Assembly (NCBI GenBank): GCA_027026295.1
Contig: JALVOR010000012.1
Coordinates: 1-7,712 of the forward strand
Origin: Anaerolineales bacterium
GTDB taxonomy: Bacteria > Chloroflexota > Anaerolineae > Anaerolineales > DRMV01
DNA length: 7,712 bases
Reading direction: 5' to 3'
Positions 6,427 to 7,712 of the stretch are shown here, piece by piece; the first letter of the stretch is position 1, and each line of letters begins with the position of its first letter. The position numbers were made by a program, and so were the translations under genes. A model generated the notes under the pieces. It saw only the letters and a program-made list of their open reading frames with translations, searched no databases and was not told the origin of the DNA.

Positions 6427-6547
6427 CTCCTTGGAAGCAAATGTCCACTGATCTCACAGATTTGCACCGATTTTGCACGCGCCTTTAGCATCTTGAATGA
6501 ATATTCGCGCACATCCGCGGCCTGTTTTCTTCGGGATGAATCAGCGT
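6427..6547. repeat. 121-bp gap with CACAGATT-type repeats
   Basis: Units CACTGATCT (6446), CACAGATTTG (6455) and CACCGATTTTG (6465) follow each other with about 10-bp spacing, a diverged version of the array at 484-545. Further along, 6505-6520 reads as CGCGGATGTGCGCG on the minus strand, like the GCGGAT array at 186-223. The side next to the PPOX gene carries its AAGGAG site. I see no hairpin with a T-run, so read-through from cofD is plausible. Confidence 0.6.
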
Positions 6548-7489
6548 CTAAATTGTATCACGCGCGCCGCGCACCCAGGCCAGCACTTCGGCAGCCAAAG
6601 CGTGTCGTTTTGCGGAGGAAGTCATCATGGTGTCGGTCACAAGGACGTGGGGTGCAATGTCGCGTACGGTGGCAGCCTGGTCGGCATCTGTTTTGTCCAG
6701 CACGAAATGGGAAATCAGCCCGCGGTAGTGCGCTGCCACCGCGGCGGCAGAAGGCGTGACGCCCAATTCGCGAAACATCTTGGCAGCGGGGCCTTTGACG
6801 GCTTCCCCGCCCACAATGGGAGAAACCGCCGCGACGGGTTTGCCTGCGAGGGCTTCCAGCACGCCGGGGATGGCTAAAATCGGGGCAATGCTCACGAAGG
6901 GGTTGGAAGGGGCAAGCAGCACGGCGTCGGCGACGCGCAGGGCTTCCAGCACACCGGGGGCGGTTTTGGCATTTTCTGCGCCCGCAAAGCGGAAACCGCG
7001 CACCCGCGGCTGCCAGCGCCGATGGACGAAGTATTCCTGAAACGCCAGTTCGCCTTCGTCGGTGAGCACCATGGTGGGCACGGCGTCGTCGGTAACAGGC
7101 AGCACGCGAGCGGGAATGCCCCACGCTTTGCAGAAATCTGCCACGATGCGGCTGAGAGGCTGGCCGGATTGCAGGCGGCGGGTGCGTTCCAGGTGGGTTG
7201 CCAGATCCAGATCGCCCAGGCGGAACCAGTCAGGGCCGCCTAACACTGCGACGGCTTCCATGACCCGCCACGATTCGCCGCGCCGCCCCCAGCCCGTGGC
7301 GGGGTTTTCCAGCCCGGCGAGGGTGTAGCAGACGGTGTCCAAATCGGGGCAGATTTTGAGGCCGAAGTGGGTGAAGTCGTCGCCGACGTTGACCACCACG
7401 GTGAGGTCGGCAGGGTTGGGGAGGGCGCTTTGCACCCCGGCGGCGAACTTTGCCCCGCCTACGCCGCCTGCCAGAACGACAGTGTGCAT
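6548..7489 (-). CDS. cofD: CofD, 2-phospho-L-lactate transferase (F420 biosynthesis)
   Basis: Transfers the phospho-acid moiety from the GDP-activated precursor made by CofC onto Fo, giving F420-0 (or dehydro-F420-0). The 313-residue length is normal for the family. Motifs in order: LAGGVGGAK (6-14), NVGDDFTHFGLKICPDLDTV (34-53), the FRLGDLDLATHLERTR block, FQEYFVHRRW, APSNPFVSI (193-201, with N196), SPIVGGEAVKGPAAK (223-237) and a C-terminal TMMTSSAKR segment. The usual NTGDD is NVGDD here, a minor change. The ATG at 7489 has GGAG 7 bases upstream. It is the first gene of the block in the window. The remaining F420 genes (FO synthase, gamma-glutamyl ligase) must lie elsewhere. Confidence 0.95.
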   Translation of the reverse strand: MHTVVLAGGVGGAKFAAGVQSALPNPADLTVVVNVGDDFTHFGLKICPDLDTVCYTLAGLENPATGWGRRGESWRVMEAVAVLGGPDWFRLGDLDLATHLERTRRLQSGQPLSRIVADFCKAWGIPARVLPVTDDAVPTMVLTDEGELAFQEYFVHRRWQPRVRGFRFAGAENAKTAPGVLEALRVADAVLLAPSNPFVSIAPILAIPGVLEALAGKPVAAVSPIVGGEAVKGPAAKMFRELGVTPSAAAVAAHYRGLISHFVLDKTDADQAATVRDIAPHVLVTDTMMTSSAKRHALAAEVLAWVRGARDTI

Positions 7490-7712
7490 GGGGTTGCTCC
7501 GATGAGCGGGTGGGATTTTGGGTGTTCGGTTTCCACCGATTGAAAACCACAGAAGGTATAGAAAGAAAACTGTTTTGCGCCCTTGGCGTTAGTGGCGACC
7601 ACTGCTTTTGGGTTTACATCGCAAGCCATCTGAACGGCTACGGTGTGCTTCGACTCTATCCGAAAAATATCGTGGCGGTGTCATTGCGAGCCCCCCCTCG
7701 CTGCGCTCGGCG
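7490..7712. other. non-coding leader region upstream of cofD with repeat fragments
   Basis: No supported gene lies in these 223 bp. CCACCGATTG followed by AAAACCACAGA (7533-7553) belongs to the CACAGATT family, and CTTGGCG with GTGGCGAC (7582-7600) to the family at 584-622. AAAAC-T-GTTTT (7566-7576) and AGTGG-CGA-CCACT (7591-7603) are short perfect palindromes that could be operators but are also expected by chance. A minus-strand promoter should be here. TATACC at 7560-7555 is a weak -10 candidate without a matching -35, so I do not call one. Confidence 0.55.
7679..7712. repeat. TCATTGCGAG-type element, cut by the right edge
   Basis: TCATTGCGAG followed by a C-run and CTCGCTGCGCTCG resembles the start of a widespread bacterial intergenic repeat that begins GTCATTGCGAG. 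GAG-CCCCCC-CTC allows a small hairpin. The element runs off the window, so its full structure is unknown; the family assignment is from memory. Confidence 0.45.

Noticed and set aside
5569..6759. 396-residue plus-strand open frame opposite the PPOX gene
   Set aside because: It spans cofC, PPOX, the repeat gap and cofD on the opposite strand and shows no family features.
7566..7603. operator palindromes upstream of cofD
   Set aside because: Two 5-bp-arm palindromes are visible, but arms this short are expected by chance, one lies in a repeat unit, and no regulator gene is in the window.

Overview
The window reads as a single operon-like block of six genes, all on the minus strand (transcribed from right to left), followed by a repeat-rich non-coding stretch at the left edge. 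Gene order along transcription: cofD-type 2-phospho-L-lactate transferase (7489-6548), PPOX-family flavin-binding protein (6426-5707), cofC-type guanylyltransferase (5703-5035), PaaI-type hotdog thioesterase (5038-4475), FAD-binding subunit of a molybdenum hydroxylase (4471-3704), and a fused [2Fe-2S]/molybdopterin subunit of the xanthine dehydrogenase family (3589-680). The four genes from the PPOX protein to the FAD subunit are joined by 3-bp gaps or an ATGA overlap, so co-translation is very likely. The two larger gaps (121 bp and 114 bp) each contain a patch of short CACAGATT-like repeats.

Functionally, cofC and cofD supply and use the activated phospho-acid precursor that turns Fo into the F420 core, so the organism very likely makes the deazaflavin cofactor F420. 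The FO synthase and the gamma-glutamyl ligase are not in the window. The last two genes encode a molybdenum hydroxylase. By eye, its two xanthine-recognition positions are not those of classical xanthine dehydrogenase, so its substrate is open. Its FAD subunit is short and has altered FAD-loop motifs. F420 genes, a flavin/deazaflavin-fold PPOX protein, a thioesterase and a Mo hydroxylase in one operon is the most interesting feature here. A functional link between F420 and the hydroxylase is a hypothesis, not something the sequence proves.

The left 680 bp and the right 223 bp have no convincing complete gene. They hold a mosaic of short degenerate tandem repeats (7-, 9-, 10- and 11-bp periods), a 15-bp inverted pair GTAACTATTCAGCCA / TGGCTGAATAGTTAC, and a strong intrinsic terminator for the minus-strand operon (hairpin 404-434 with a T-rich tail on that strand). 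The right edge carries the start of a TCATTGCGAG-type element.

High GC, bacterial-type cofC/cofD, PPOX and XdhD-like proteins, and this style of intergenic repeat fit a Chloroflexota (Anaerolineae-like) bacterium best. That is an inference from gene content and style, with moderate confidence at most.
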